Shown here: positions 25,115 to 36,905 of the stretch, piece after piece | Layout: each line of letters starts with the position of its first letter | How positions within the stretch are numbered: position 1 is the stretch's first letter | NCBI GenBank assembly: GCA_030704615.1 | Contig: CM060731.1 | Span: 66,384,756-66,448,755 of the forward strand | DNA from: Takakia lepidozioides | Lineage: Eukaryota > Streptophyta > Takakiopsida > Takakiales > Takakiaceae | Reading direction: 5' to 3' | Length of the DNA stretch: 64,000 bases | Translations under genes and position numbers: made by a program | Notes under the pieces: generated by a model | What the model was told of the DNA's origin: nothing | What the model saw: only the letters and a program-made list of their open reading frames with translations | Database searches by the model: none

Positions 25115-26880
25115 TGACTTCTTTTGGCGAAGCCGACAGCTTACTGTGACGCCGCAGGCATGATGGAGCTTAGGTATCCGCGATCGAGCAATGGCAGTGC
25201 TATACAGGAACCTCTGGTCGGATTCTTGGCCTCTTTCCCAGTCCGCCATCATTCTGTGAGTTGAAGCCCTTGACGTTAACCCTAACACCAGATGGTTCAT
25301 AATTCAGAGCTCTAGGTATTAGCATTTGTCGATTCTGTATATGAACCTAAGCTTTCCATCGTTACCATCATGAGAGGTCTCAGTAAGTTGTTAGCTATGC
25401 TTGGTTGGAGATTCTTGGATTGTTCTATTTCTGGAGAAGTCTGGATAGAGTTCAAGGCTGAATTTTCTGGATAGCATGGTTATAGGTTTTGACAGGACAC
25501 TAAAATGTAAAGAAGATGCGATCTGAAATCAACACGACAGCTGCATCGTTCCTGCTGCCTGAACTGGATGTTCTGAAGAGTATAGCTAGGAAATCATGTG
25601 TGATTGAGGGTATTTTATTGCTTTCAAGCTGTCAAATTTGTAGCATGTCATGAATGGCTGTGTAGGTCTCATTTGCGAGTGCGCCTTGAAATAATCCAGA
25701 TTTGACATTGATCAACCGTTGGGATGCATGGAGTCACAAGCATTGGCTTTGATTATCATACCGTTAGATGAGAACTGCAATGAGCCCACATTCCTTAGTT
25801 AAGGTTCATGAAGGGTATGCTTCTTGCACGAGCTCTGGCGGGTTTTGAATACTGATGTGTATTGGTGAACAAATGCTTATACCATTAGGCGTGTTGCCAC
25901 CATCTTCATTGCAACCTGAGGAGACCTGTGCTGTAGCCAGGCATCAAGCTGCATCTTCTTGTGGAGAGCTTCATTCTTTTGTACATTTAGGTTTGAGTTT
26001 GTGATTCTCTCTCTCTCTCTCCCTCTCTCTCTCTCAAGAGTACATTCTCCCTCTCTCTGAGTGTTTCGCCCAAACTGGGCACAGGGTCTATGGTCAGAGG
26101 GCAAGGAGTACAACCGTATCCGACAGATTTGAAGATGGTGTGAATACGCAAACTGCTGAAACTACCATGGACATTTTATGTGATCAGAAAGGTGTCTTAC
26201 TCTGCAGGAACATTAGTTGTCTGGGATGGATGCAGCCAGTCTTCAGTTCACATGTATCTGGAATGGATTCAGCCATCTCAAGAGTAGGTGGGAGTAGTCT
26301 TCTGAACTCGCCTGCAACTATGTGGGCTTCAGTTAGCCCCACTCTTCTCATATTATACATTGCTGGGGTATGTTGGGCAGCTTTTTAATCTCCGAACTGA
26401 AATAGATGAAGATTTGGAAGAGGGAAGGCAGGAGACATCTAACTAGGGTGTGAAATTGCAAGGGACACCCTCTGTGTTTGGTCTTCCATGCTGTTGTCCT
26501 GTCAATTAAGGCCTCATGACATCAGTCTTAAGCCCCTTTCTCTCTCTCTCTGTCTACCCCTGCCTGTTTGCGCAAAACAGGGCAGACTGGAGCTTTAGAC
26601 TGAAATCTTTGCTTGGAGATCTTCATTGAAATACAAGCTGCTTTGTGGTCTACATCATAGGTTTTCGCCTGCACAACAATTTGTGACTTGTAATTCTGGA
26701 TCTGTCCTGGACAATCCATCAATAATGACATCAGCTGGAAGCCATACTCCAGCTACATTCACTTCCAAATCCAGCAAGCAGGGACAGTGGTGTTTGCAAA
26801 TATTGCTTTTAAGCCCACCAAGTTTCTCCCACTTTCTTTTGCAAAGAATAACCACTTCATGGAGGGAGAGGCCTGATCCC
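25115..26880 (+). pseudogene. Decayed duplicate of SMG9, P-loop exon missing
   Basis: This stretch repeats parts of the SMG9 gene in the same order and strand, with introns, so it is a DNA-level duplicate and not a retrocopy. At 25,160-25,256 it matches the end of SMG9 exon 1 (GGCATGATGGAGCTTA..., then GATTCTTGGCCTC). Near 25,888 it matches exon 3 (TTGCCACCATCTTCATTGCA). Near 26,227-26,330 it matches exon 4 (GGATGGATGCAGCCAGT). Near 26,475 it matches exon 5, and near 26,700-26,830 exon 6. Indels and stops break every exon. I found no match to exon 2, which carries the P-loop, nor to exons 7 and 8. It cannot encode a working SMG9. The outer limits are approximate. Confidence 0.8.
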
Positions 26881-27408
26881 TAAAACTGCTCAGATACGGA
26901 CTTGAGCAATGCTGAAATAGACATTGTCTTTCGAGTATGTTCTTCTTGCCAGCCTACTCAAGGCCAAGAGAAGTTCAAATGCTGCCCTTGCCCAAGGAGA
27001 GTACAAATTCTTGGAGTAGCTGCAAACGCGTGCGATCAGAAGCTTAGGAAGTAGTTGCACGCAACAAGGTTGTTGTTATATCAAATTCACTCGGGGTATT
27101 GTAATTGACCCATCAGTTAGATTAGTTACATACTAATGATGAAGCATGACCCCCACTAGGACAAACATCGAGGGAAAGACAATGAGGGCCTATTACCGTG
27201 GAAAAAAGGACTATGAGCATAAACAAATATAAAAAAAACCATGTATATGCACATGTAGACCGCCTTTGCAATTTTTATCGGATCCCCTGATCTGGTCGTG
27301 GCCCTCAACATCAACTCATTTGTATCATAACCCTTCACTCCACACCGTCCCATGAGAATATCGCGATATTTTCTCTGCTACGTGAGTGCTCGCACCATGT
27401 CGTCAATG
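26881..27408. other. Intergenic, nothing recognised
   Basis: Unique-looking sequence up to the target duplication of the MITE at 27,409. No gene is supported. Confidence 0.5.
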
Positions 27409-27416
27409 GTAATAAC

Positions 27417-27909
27417 CAGTGTTTGGACTGGTATATAGGTGAAGGACTTGTATATAATACTGGTATATGCACTAGTATTAGATACCAGACCAGTCTGGTA
27501 TCATTTGGGAGAGTACTTGGTCATATACCAGACCAGGCTGGTATCAGTACTTTCATACCAGCCACAATACCAGTACTCCCCACCTTCTTCCTAATTTACT
27601 CTGGTATGTATACTGAAGTAATTTATGTGTACATCTGCCTATATATTTGTATTTAAGTATATTTATTTTTTTATTTATATTTTATTTGTTTTCACTTGAT
27701 ACTTGCCATTTGACACATTTGTAACTCAAGATGCCAGAGTTGATATCTCATACCAGCTGGTATTGTGGTCATGATACTCATATTCACACCAGTATGTGGA
27801 AAAAAATACATCCACCATTATACAGACCAGACTGGTATGAAAGTTTTGTGATACGTCTGATACCAGGACCAGTCTGGTATGTAAAAAACTTGATACCAGT
27901 CCAACATTG
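27417..27909. mobile_element. hAT-type MITE, copy 1 (493 bp)
   Basis: A non-autonomous DNA transposon. It starts CAGTGTTTGGACTGGTAT and ends ATACCAGTCCAACATTG, which are inverted repeats of about 16-17 bases. It is flanked by an exact 8-bp direct repeat GTAATAAC at 27,409-27,416 and 27,910-27,917. CAGTG termini with 8-bp target duplications are characteristic of the hAT superfamily. The inside has many CTGGTAT and ATACCAG heptamers in both orientations, often as palindromes, and no coding sequence. Confidence 0.9.
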
Positions 27910-28029
27910 GTAATAACATACAAATTGCGACCAAATTTCTCAGATTGTTGCAACCATGCATTGTTAACTGCTTCTGTCAAAATTTCATAATGACATGTCT
28001 GGGACGTCATCAAATGACATGTCCTGCAA

Positions 28030-28560
28030 CACAAATGTGACACAAAGGTGATCATGACATTATTCCGTGTTGTAGACAACACCCCAATAGGGAAAATGTC
28101 ATGAACGTTAACGATCCTGACATTTTCCTCCATCTCGAACCTATTATTTGTTTTTTAGAATTTTTAGAACTTTTTTTCCCTGGTTCGATATGCGAATGTC
28201 ATGATCTTTGATGATCATGACATTTCCCATGCCCATTGTACGTCTAGATTGCTATACTTGCTTATTGGATAGACATCATTTTATATAGACAACAATACAA
28301 TACTATAAATAATATAACACCACACTATCATAGAGGGTAGGAAAAAAATTAACGATCGTGACATTTGTCTCCATCTCTCGAACATGTTAAAAAAAAAATT
28401 AAGATTTAAGATTTTATTATTATTATTATTATTTTTTTCCCCTTGGTTCGAGATGCGAATGTCATGATCATTGACGATCATGACTTTTCTCCATGCCCAC
28501 TGCACGTCTAAATTGTTGCACTTGCTTATTGGATAGACATCATTTTAGCAAATAGTTCAC
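28030..28560. repeat. Tandem ~263-bp repeat carrying a perfect palindrome
   Basis: Two copies of a unit run at about 28,090-28,300 and 28,350-28,560 (offset 263). Each has AATGTCATGATC, a 6-base spacer and GATCATGACATT (28,195-28,224; slightly decayed at 28,458-28,486), then a shared CTTGCTTATTGGATAGACATC. A related imperfect palindrome lies near 28,092-28,126. No gene is seen. Confidence 0.7.
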
Positions 28561-28939
28561 CATGGTGATACATGTCTGTACCACAATTGGACAATCTTTG
28601 TCACCATTGTTTTATGTTGAAAACTTCTTTGAAATGTTGGCTAGTCAGCTATGGACAAAGTTCCTCATATCTAAGCTTAGGCTGATAGACCTTGAGTTCA
28701 CGTCATCAACAAACTGCATTCAATTGCAATTATGACATAGATCGGTAATAGATCAATTTTCCCACAAAATAGGTCAGATTTCCCGGGTTATAGGTCTACT
28801 TCTTGCGGTCATAAGGCCTTTCCTGCTGGGCAAGCTAGGCTCATAGGCTCACGTAGCCAAGTTCACGATCTAGCATTCCCCCACCGAGCCTCACCGCTGT
28901 TGAAGGAGATGTTTGTCAACAACATAAACTCACTACGTC

Positions 28940-29405
28940 TGTTGTTCAGGAGGAGATTGATCAATCTGAAGTTCGAAGAAAATACTGGATTAATGATCGA
29001 GTTCCTCACGAAGTTGAACGAGCTATTAAACGAGCTAGCATGCTCGGAGAAACTGTAAATGACTCCGAAATTGTGGAATATGTTTTGATGGCCTAGCCTG
29101 AGACCTTCAAAGATCTCGTCAATAGCATCATGTATCGCAACAATATGCCCTCTGTAGCAGAACTGATGATTATTCTCATGTAGGATGACATAAGACGTGA
29201 AGTCAAGCACGGGAAACGTGGGGATGGAGAAGCATTGTTAGTCAAGGGACATTACAAGCGCAATCCGACCAGCCGCAAAACTGCTACGGGTGACAACATG
29301 AAGGGCGAGTGTCACTATTGCGGCAAGGCGGACCACTGGATGTTCAACTGTCCTGAGCTAGCTACCGAACTGGCCAAGCGCAAGGCAAACCGCAAGGAGA
29401 AATAA
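28940..29405 (+). mobile_element. Ty1/Copia gag remnant
   Basis: Encodes a UBN2-type gag: IEFLTKLNELLNELACS, then after a one-base frame change VNDSEIVEYVLMA, PETFKDLVNS and DDIRREVKHGKRG. The zinc knuckle CHYCGKADHWMFNC (CX2CX4HX4C) lies at 29,310-29,351. At least one frameshift and two in-frame stops are present. No protease, integrase or reverse transcriptase follows, so this is a dead fragment. Confidence 0.8.
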
Positions 29406-31847
29406 ACCATGTTAACGTTGCTAGCCTTGTAGACAATTTTATAAGTGACGATGAAGATGAGGAATTCTTTGATACCACAGAACTAACAGCCAATATGTCA
29501 TGGTTTTAGTGATGGTTAACTAGAATTACCTACTTCTAGTTAACTATGATATTTTGGATATTTATATTTGTATTTTGTGTATTGGCATTTCATTTGGTCA
29601 CATATGCCAAGTGAGGTATCAAGCCTCATTTGGGACATGGGGATGGATTTTCCCCTTGTGAGGATTGAGGAGACTCATCTTCTTGTCGTTGAGCCTCCAT
29701 GAGCCTTTTCCCACCTCTATAGCTCTAGGTATTGAGAGGGAGTGTGTTGAGGGCTTTGTAGGGTGGATTCATTTAGCAAAGGTGCCCTTAGCTTGACTTA
29801 GTTTATGTGATAGAGTGGATTTCACTTGGAATGACTATTGCTTGTGTGATTGCTTCATTGTCTTCCACTTCTCTCATTTCTCATCTCTTATCACTACAAG
29901 AAGATCTACTTATGTTTGTGAGTACGGAGTGTAATGATTAGTTTTGCACTTGTATGTTAAAGAAGTTGAGAGCTTGGAGAATTTAACTCTTATATCGCAA
30001 GGTTTGCAAGGGGTTGCAAAGAAAGATATTTGTGGTGTTACACCAAGGTGTTGGAGAGCTCAAGAAGAAGCTTGTTTGCCACAAGATTTGACAAAGGTTG
30101 CCAAAGAGGTGGTTGGTGGAAGCATGGAGTTCAAGGTTTGAAAATGATCATTTCTACGCATTATGTCCAAGTCAATGGTGTATGCCGTGTACTGAATGAT
30201 TGTTGGGGCTCATTTCACTAGCAATCTAGAATTAAACAAGCTTCCAACTTCAAGCTTCAAGAGAGCTAGAAGGTGAAGGGAGCAAGTTGATTCCCTTGTG
30301 TGGGAGGTGAAGCATGTGTGGAGCATGCTTTTGGCTTGAGCTTTGCAATTTCAAGCTTGAGAAGGGTGGCTCTTGAACTAGCAAGAGGTGAAGGCCTTAA
30401 GATCCATTTGTGTATGAAGTGCAGAGGTGTTGATTCATGTTATAATGAAGGAGATCAACACATAGGCCAAGAGGTCATGGAAATATGCATTCAAATGACC
30501 AAGATGAGCACATGGATGATGGATTAGTGCAAGACCCCAAATGAGGCATTGGCATGAGAGTGGGCTCCAAGACGGATTGCTTGGGATCATTATTGTAAGT
30601 GATAAGCATTCCTCCTACACATTGAGATAATTTGTGTTGATTTGGAGCAACTGTCAAGTGATCCGAGCAAGTGATGATGAGACAAATGCATGATTGTCCG
30701 GCGGAGATATGATAGTTTGCAATCAAATCACAATGACTAGAAGGGGGATTGATTTGGTGGCCAATGGATTGCTAGTTGACTTGGAGATAAGCTTGGATAA
30801 GTTGGGAAAGATTTTATAGGGATTGCCACACCATCTCAATTCGGCAAAAGTACCATAAGATCATATGTCTGCTTCATATTTTTACATTGTTCCTAATGGT
30901 TTTTTGTATAATATATATTTCCAGTAAAAAAAAAAAATGTTCTCAGAAGTTGTCAGTCTAGCAACGTGTAGCCTTCGGAAATAAACAAATCTATAGCACA
31001 AGAGCACGTGTGCCTCTATGGCTCGAAAGGGGGTTAACTCCCCCCTCAAAGGCCAACGGCTGTGGATTCGGTTTCCTTGGGAGACCCAAAAAATATTAAC
31101 ATAATTACGAATAAGGCCATAAGAAAGGACTATGTGTACCTTTGTAAAGAACTCGAGTCAATCACAAGGAGTATAAGTCAAGATTTTAAGAATAACCTTT
31201 TGAATTTTGGGTTGCTGGTGGTCCCACATGTTTTGGCAGGGCAAGATGCCAGGCCCCTTTTGCTTGACAATGGTGGTTTAAGAGAACCTAGACAAATCAG
31301 GCCCATTAATTATGGCGAGAGGAAAAATGACCTCTTTCAAAGGATAAAGTCGCCAAGTGAACCAAAGGGCACCGACCAAGGGAAGGGAGACAAAATTATA
31401 CCACACCCGACAAGGGGAAAAAAAAGAAAAAAGGATGATGGTCTTCCGAAGGCAGACTCTGTCCCTAGCCCATGAGATTTGACCCCTCAAAACCCATCGG
31501 ATTTCAGCTACCACACCACTCTATCCACCTAAGTTACTCACAGTTGTAATTGTGTAGATTCCATGGATTTATTAGCCTATAGCAAAGGAGTATTTGGGCT
31601 GCCAGGTCTTGACTCACCTTAATTACTGAACGAGACTAGAAAGGTGCTACAAACAAAACATCTCCTAAAATTTGTGGAAAGGCGGGTTATCTGGTGAAAA
31701 ATGTGCTCCCCAAAAATAGCTGAAAACAACACTAGGAATTTTGCTAAGAAAGTCAGCACTCATATTCCCTTTGAAGAAAGTGCTGGGGTTTGTTCATTTT
31801 GACCTCCACTCAATAATAATTCTCTTAATATGTAGAGCAGATTCATT
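29406..31847. other. Gene-poor stretch after the gag remnant
   Basis: Probably more retroelement debris. It ends in an A-rich run near 30,926-30,938 after an AT-rich segment. A 137-codon, Lys-rich open frame at 31,062-31,475 (+) resembles nothing I know and was not called as a gene. Confidence 0.4.
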
Positions 31848-32250
31848 GGGGCCCTGATTCTAGAGTGGTCCCGGAATTAGAGTGTGGCGCCTATGCAGGA
31901 AGGCCACGTGTATTAAGGAATGAGATAAGGGTCCCAAATTCTCGCAAGGGCTATCTTGAAGTTCGAAAAAATGGAGAGGATTGGAGCGGCCAATGGGGAG
32001 GGAGGTGCGTTGGTATTGGTGCAATGTGAGGCCACGTGTAGAGGCTAGCATAGAAATAGGAGGTTGGGTCCTGCTTCTAGTTCTAGAGCTTTCCAGAAGC
32101 TCTAGATGAGGCGGTGGGGATGAGGCGGTGGCCCCTTAGAAGACATCCTTGAGACACTATATAAAAAGGGTAAGGGCTACATTCTACAGGGTTTCTTTGG
32201 CCTCCACCTCACTTTGGTAGGCTTTGCAAGCAGGGCTCATTAAAAAAAAT
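31848..32250 (+). repeat. LTR-like repeat, copy A
   Basis: About 400 bases resembling two inverted copies at 36,170 and 36,585. Shared blocks include CCAATGGGGAGGGAGG, GGCTAGCATAGAAATAGGAGG, TAGTTCTAGAGCTTTCC, and AAGGGTAAGGGCTACATT. A TATA-like CTATATAAAAAGGG at 32,158 fits the promoter of a solo LTR. No internal domain is attached, and the ends are not fixed. Confidence 0.55.
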
Positions 32251-32399
32251 GTAACTTTGGAACCTAAACCATCAATAAGGGAGGGACGGAGGGATGGGTG
32301 TAAAATGTGGACGGAGGATTTCTCCGAAAATTTTGGAGGTGGTAGGGGGCCATAGTTGGCTAACTTTCTAAACGTATGACGCCTCCCCCAGGAAGCGTA

Positions 32400-32543
32400 A
32401 CTTATGGAGTCACTTCACCCCTGAAGGGCTATGCCTTCCGCTAGGAAGGTGGACACCTTCATGACACACCAGACCATGGTTTGAACCCACAACCACATCC
32501 AACCTGGTATGTGCCCCTTACCACTGGGCTACATGCTGGTTGT
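32400..32543 (-). repeat. tRNA-derived SINE
   Basis: On the minus strand a tRNA-like head has box A TAGCCCAGTGG (32,531-32,521) and box B GGTTCAAACC (32,487-32,478) at normal spacing. A non-tRNA body follows down to about 32,400. It is not a functional tRNA because the arms are decayed. Confidence 0.6.
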
Positions 32544-34411
32544 CGGCAATCTATCTATAATTACTGTCAGTTTCCATGGATATTAGGATTTTACTAGATT
32601 GGCCCAAGTATCCTGTGCTGGAGGTTCACTTTTTTCGCAGTTAATTTACAATCTCCACCAATGTTACAGTGGTAAGGTGATGGTAACTTAACTTAGGGAG
32701 AGTTCCTGCAAATCTCAGGATTCTGAGGGTCCACCCAGAAGACTTCTGGGCCTCCTTTTCCCTATCGGTCCTCAAGGGGTGATTCATAAACTCACCGCAT
32801 GCAGAGGAGAGCTCACAGCTCAGGTCTGACAGGACAGCCCAGTCCTCCATTAATTTGACTTGAAAGAATCCCTTGGGAAAAGCTTTCCTTGCGTGCAGTG
32901 CTGGACCTCCCAACGTCACAAGTCACAAGTCACAACCCTGGAGGGAAGGTCAGGATGGATGTCTGGGTGTTGGAACTTGGAGGATGGAAGCTTTCCGAAG
33001 AAGATGGTAGTACTGTTTGATGTGGAAGAACAGTGAAGTAGCTAGCTGTGCTGACTTAAGTTATTGCTGCGTGCCAGTGTTTTCCTGCAACTTGTTGGAA
33101 GGTGCCCACTCCCATCATCACGTCGTGACTAATGTTTGACTGAGGAGAGAGTGAAACCCAAGTCTGGATCGTACTATGTTAGGGCAAAGTCATGACTCAT
33201 GATGAACATCTCAGCGCAGAGGGTGGAATAGAAGTGAGTCTGGAAGGGATGATGATGATGATTATGGGAGCGTGACAGGCGATTGGTGAAGTCTCTGACA
33301 TGCTGGTGCGCACTCCCAACAATTGCGATCAGTATCATAATTTTGTATTACACTTGTGTACGATGGAGATGAATGTGTTCAGTGAATGTGCCGCGTGAGT
33401 ATGCAAAAGAGTGTACAAGTTCTGACTGTCTGGCCCGTCTGCCGCTTGTTGGCAAAGAGTGATAATTGAGGCGGCGAGTGTCTCTCGCTTTGGGGACACT
33501 GTTTGTCCAAAATCTCTACTTGTTGGGTTCGGAGAGAAGTGAGGTAGGTAGGACATATAACGAAAGAGAAGAGCTGACATTTGAGGGCCCTATCAACTCC
33601 CACCCGTCTCTTGCGCCGGGTCGGGTGCTCAGTGTCACGAGACATTCTTCGATCACCTGCGGAGCAAAGTGGCTGCATTGCTGCACAGACTGCGGATTAG
33701 AAGCTCTGAAAGTCTTGCATTAGTGGGCGTTTTGTAAAAGCAAAACTCTTGTGAGGAACGGATTCTGTGGCGGAGATCTACTGTGTTCCTTCAAACAAGC
33801 TCGGGAAAGGGTCTTTGCTAGATTGAAGAAACCGGGAGCTGGCTGCCTGTACAGATCTGCAGATTGTCCTGCGTCGGAGGATTTACGCAAGTTATATTCG
33901 TGTTGCTGAATCAGGCCAGCTGGGAAACTAGGTGGAGAAATGAAGGTGTTTTGAGTGAAATCAGTACCCGTACCAATGACGTAGGATCCGGATGCTTGGT
34001 GAACTGTACTCGAACTTAAGCCTTGTATTAGTGGTGTCTTGTGGTCCATGGAAGGGAATACCTTTCCTACAGTTCGTGGGAGGAAAAACTCCCTTTGGAG
34101 GAAAGAGGGGGACTGATGCCTGTACAGATCACCTGCACATGTTTCAAGGTGCATTTGGAAGTAGGCAGTGGAGGAACTATGCTCTTTGAGTCAACAATGC
34201 TACTGCGATTGATCTCAATCAGAACTAGTTGAGCTCTGGTGGGGCTCTCTTCCCGTATCTTCGTATCTTGGGGCCTTAGATTACTTGTTGTGTCAGTGAA
34301 GTATGCGGGATCTTGTACAGCTGAAGACTTTATAGATTCAAATCCTCAGAGCCGAAGCACTATGCAACATCTTTGTGAATGCGCAAGATAAAAAATTTCA
34401 CGTGCACCTGA
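32544..34411. other. Intergenic, upstream of the START gene
   Basis: No coding sequence is supported. It probably includes the promoter and 5' UTR of the START-domain gene; the bases just before the start codon include an in-frame TGA at 34,409. Confidence 0.45.
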
Positions 34412-35652
34412 ATGGCTTACAAGATTGTCAGTGAAGAAGAATCGTTAAAGAGATATGTCATGCATGCAAGTGAGAGGTGTGTTCAAGATTTACTTTCTGC
34501 GTCAAGACCAGAGCTGCAAGATGGGTGGAGATTTCTCAAGATTAGGCGCGGTGTAGAGATATCTCGGAAAAAGCAGGGCCTGGTGAAGATTGTACGAGGG
34601 CGCTGCTTCCTTGATATGTCTCTTTCTGAGTTTCAGGCACTTGTCAACGCGGTTGACACCGCCAAGGTTTGCGCTTTCCCACAAATCCCAAATACAGGGC
34701 TTAAACTATGAGGTAGAGGAGATCACGATTGTCTTTGTGATGGCGTCTAAAATACTGGCTTGCAATCAGCTGAATTCAAACTGTGAAATCCACGCAAATG
34801 TGTACATAGATGTATTCGAGTTTCGGTTTGGTAAAAGAGCAAGGCCTCACATGTTCCATGTGCAGAGGGGTGCAAAACGGTTTGTGTTCACGCTGAAGGC
34901 AGCATTCCTTACCACTGACCATGCTTCATCGATGTTCTGCAGCGATGGGATCCGCACTTTGTTACAGGGCATTACCTAAGAACTGTCCAAGATAATCTGG
35001 ACCTCTTTCGACTAGTGTTCAGTGGACGGGCAGGACCTCTATTCAGGAACCGAGAGTTCATCGTGTACGAAAGACGAGAAACCATGGACGACGGGACACA
35101 GGTTCGTATCATCAGGGCCTCTCCTCTCTTCGATTTTGATAAAGCTCCTCAGAAAACCTCCTGTGAACTCAGCCTGAATCCACAATATGGCCCTTGTGAT
35201 TACTTAGGGGGGAAATGACAGATCAATCTTCTTTCAGCTCATTTCCGGTTATGGGTTTTCATGGCTCAGGTGGTTGCTGTGGCATCATTGCCCAAGGAGC
35301 TGGCATCAGGGATCTATCCTGAAGAAGGCAGGCTAGTCCGAGGACTCATTGTGCAGTCAGGGTGGGTGATAGAGCAAGTTGACCAATCTGATTCTTGCTT
35401 GGTCACATACCTAGCACAGGTACTGCACTGCACACTGCTTTCTCTCAGAATGTCAGCTATATCAATGGACATTATTGTGTTCTTTTCTACTTTAACAATC
35501 TGACAATCTGAAAACCCTTGAAATGTGTGGTGCTGTTTGCCATGCAGGTTGATCCTGCTGGCTGGTTACCCAAGTGGTTGGTGAACATACTTAGTTCCAG
35601 GCTGGTCTTGGCGATTGATGACCTTTACAAGCTTGCTCAAAGTTTTCGATGA
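34412..35652 (+). CDS. START-domain lipid-binding protein (222 aa)
   Basis: Four exons in phase: 34412-34666, 34943-35101, 35270-35419 and 35548-35652. The product is almost entirely one START domain, a hydrophobic-pocket fold that carries lipids. Visible features are GWRFLKIRRGVEISRKKQG (~39-57), the end of exon 1 NAVDTAK joining RWDPHFVTGHYLRTVQ (the usual W-D block, ~80-101), GPLFRNREFIVYERRETMDDG (split here as GPLFRNREFIVYERR then ETMDDG, ~116-136), VVAVASLPKEL, and the C-terminal DPAGWLPKWLVN (~190-201) typical of START domains. An in-frame TGA directly before the ATG fixes the start unless an upstream exon splices in. There is no membrane segment or signal peptide. It matches the short plant START proteins, not the HD-ZIP or EDR2 types. 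The lipid ligand cannot be read from sequence. Confidence 0.87.
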
Positions 35653-36169
35653 TTGCTCCATCTCTTAGAGCTAAATTGGTCCTGCCACATTATGGTCTTG
35701 AACTCTGCATATGTATTTCCTAATTGTACATGCACATTGTAAACATAGCTTTTGAAAAAATGTATACACCATACACATGTTATGGAGTCCCAGACTCTTG
35801 TTTGCAGATTTCAATTCTCAATTGCCAAACTCAACCCTCGTGCACACTGAAGAAACCACTGAATAGGCTGGCAGTTATATTTGATGAGAAAGATACAGGC
35901 TCCGTCCATATCAAATGTTCTTTCCAGCAGAAACAGCTTAAAATTTCCTCACACATTGCATGAGAAGTTCCTCCATCTAAGAGAGCATCTTCCTATATAG
36001 AAATATAAAACTTTCAGTGAAGACGAAACTTATGGAGATTCCTCTCCGTGCGGGCCTGATCTTTCTAAACATCATGATACAATTGTCTAAAATAATGGAG
36101 AACAAGGTATTCTCAGCGGAGAATGATAGCGCTGATTTTTCAGCTTATTGACGATTCTATGAAAGATGT
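35653..36169. other. Intergenic 3' flank of the START gene
   Basis: Nothing recognisable; AT-rich. Confidence 0.5.
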
Positions 36170-36500
36170 TTTAGGCTCTAAATTTACATTTTTTAAGGGG
36201 GCCGTGCTTTCAGAGCCCACCAAAGGAAGGTGGAAGGGGAAGAGACCCTCTAGCCCTCACCTTCTCTATATACTGTGGTGGTGGAGTCTTCTAGGAGCGC
36301 CCACCGCCTATGGAAAGCTCTAGAAGTAGAAGGAGGGCCCACCGGTCTCACATATCCTACTTCTATGCTGGCCTCTACACGGCCCCTCCCATATCACCAT
36401 TCCCGCACCCCTTCCCTCCCCATTGGTCACCCCTTCCCTCCCCATTGGTCAGTCCAATCCTCTCCTTTTTTTCGACCTTCAGGAATAGCCCCTGCCAGAA
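36170..36500 (-). repeat. LTR-like repeat, copy B
   Basis: Inverted relative to copy A at 31,848. It shares AAAGCTCTAGAA, TAGAAGGAGGGCCCACC and CCTCCCCATTGG, with a local 20-base duplication (CCCCTTCCCTCCCCATTGGT twice near 36,405-36,450). No coding content. Confidence 0.55.
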
Positions 36501-36584
36501 TTTGGGACTCCTCCTTATTCATCCCAATCCCCAACAAGCTCCCCCTATCCCTATTGTCATTTCTATTCATTTGAAGATGGATTA

Positions 36585-36905
36585 GGTTCCAAATCTACAT
36601 TTTCGAAGGGGGCCAAGCTTGTAAAGCCCACCAAATTGAGGTGGAGACAAAAAAAAACCCTGTAAAATGTAGCCCTTACCCTTTCTGAGGGCTTTGGGAA
36701 GCCTTCTAGAATGGGGCCATCCCCTCATCCCCATCCTCCTTTTGGAAAGCTCTAGAACTAGAAGGAGGGCCCACCTTCCTACTTCTATGCTAGCTTGTAC
36801 TCCCGGCCTCAACACAGGTGCCCTCCCTCCCCATTGGCTGCTCCAATCCTCTTTCTTTTTCTGACCTTTGGGAATAGCCCCTGCCAATGTCTGAAACAGG
36901 GCTCA
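36585..36905 (-). repeat. LTR-like repeat, copy C
   Basis: Lies directly after copy B in the same orientation. It begins with a similar TCTACATTTTCGAAGGGGGCC block and keeps the CTAGAACTAGAAGGAGGGCC and CTCCCCATTGGCTGCTCC blocks. It ends near CAGGGCTCATTA, which matches the far end of copy A. Confidence 0.55.

Noticed and set aside
27417-27909. CRISPR-like or satellite array of CTGGTAT motifs
   Set aside because: Spacing is irregular, both orientations occur, and the block is bounded by TIRs and a target duplication; it is a transposon in a eukaryote.
36582-36887. 101-codon minus-strand ORF
   Set aside because: Lies within LTR-like repeat copy C and follows its sequence; no domain.
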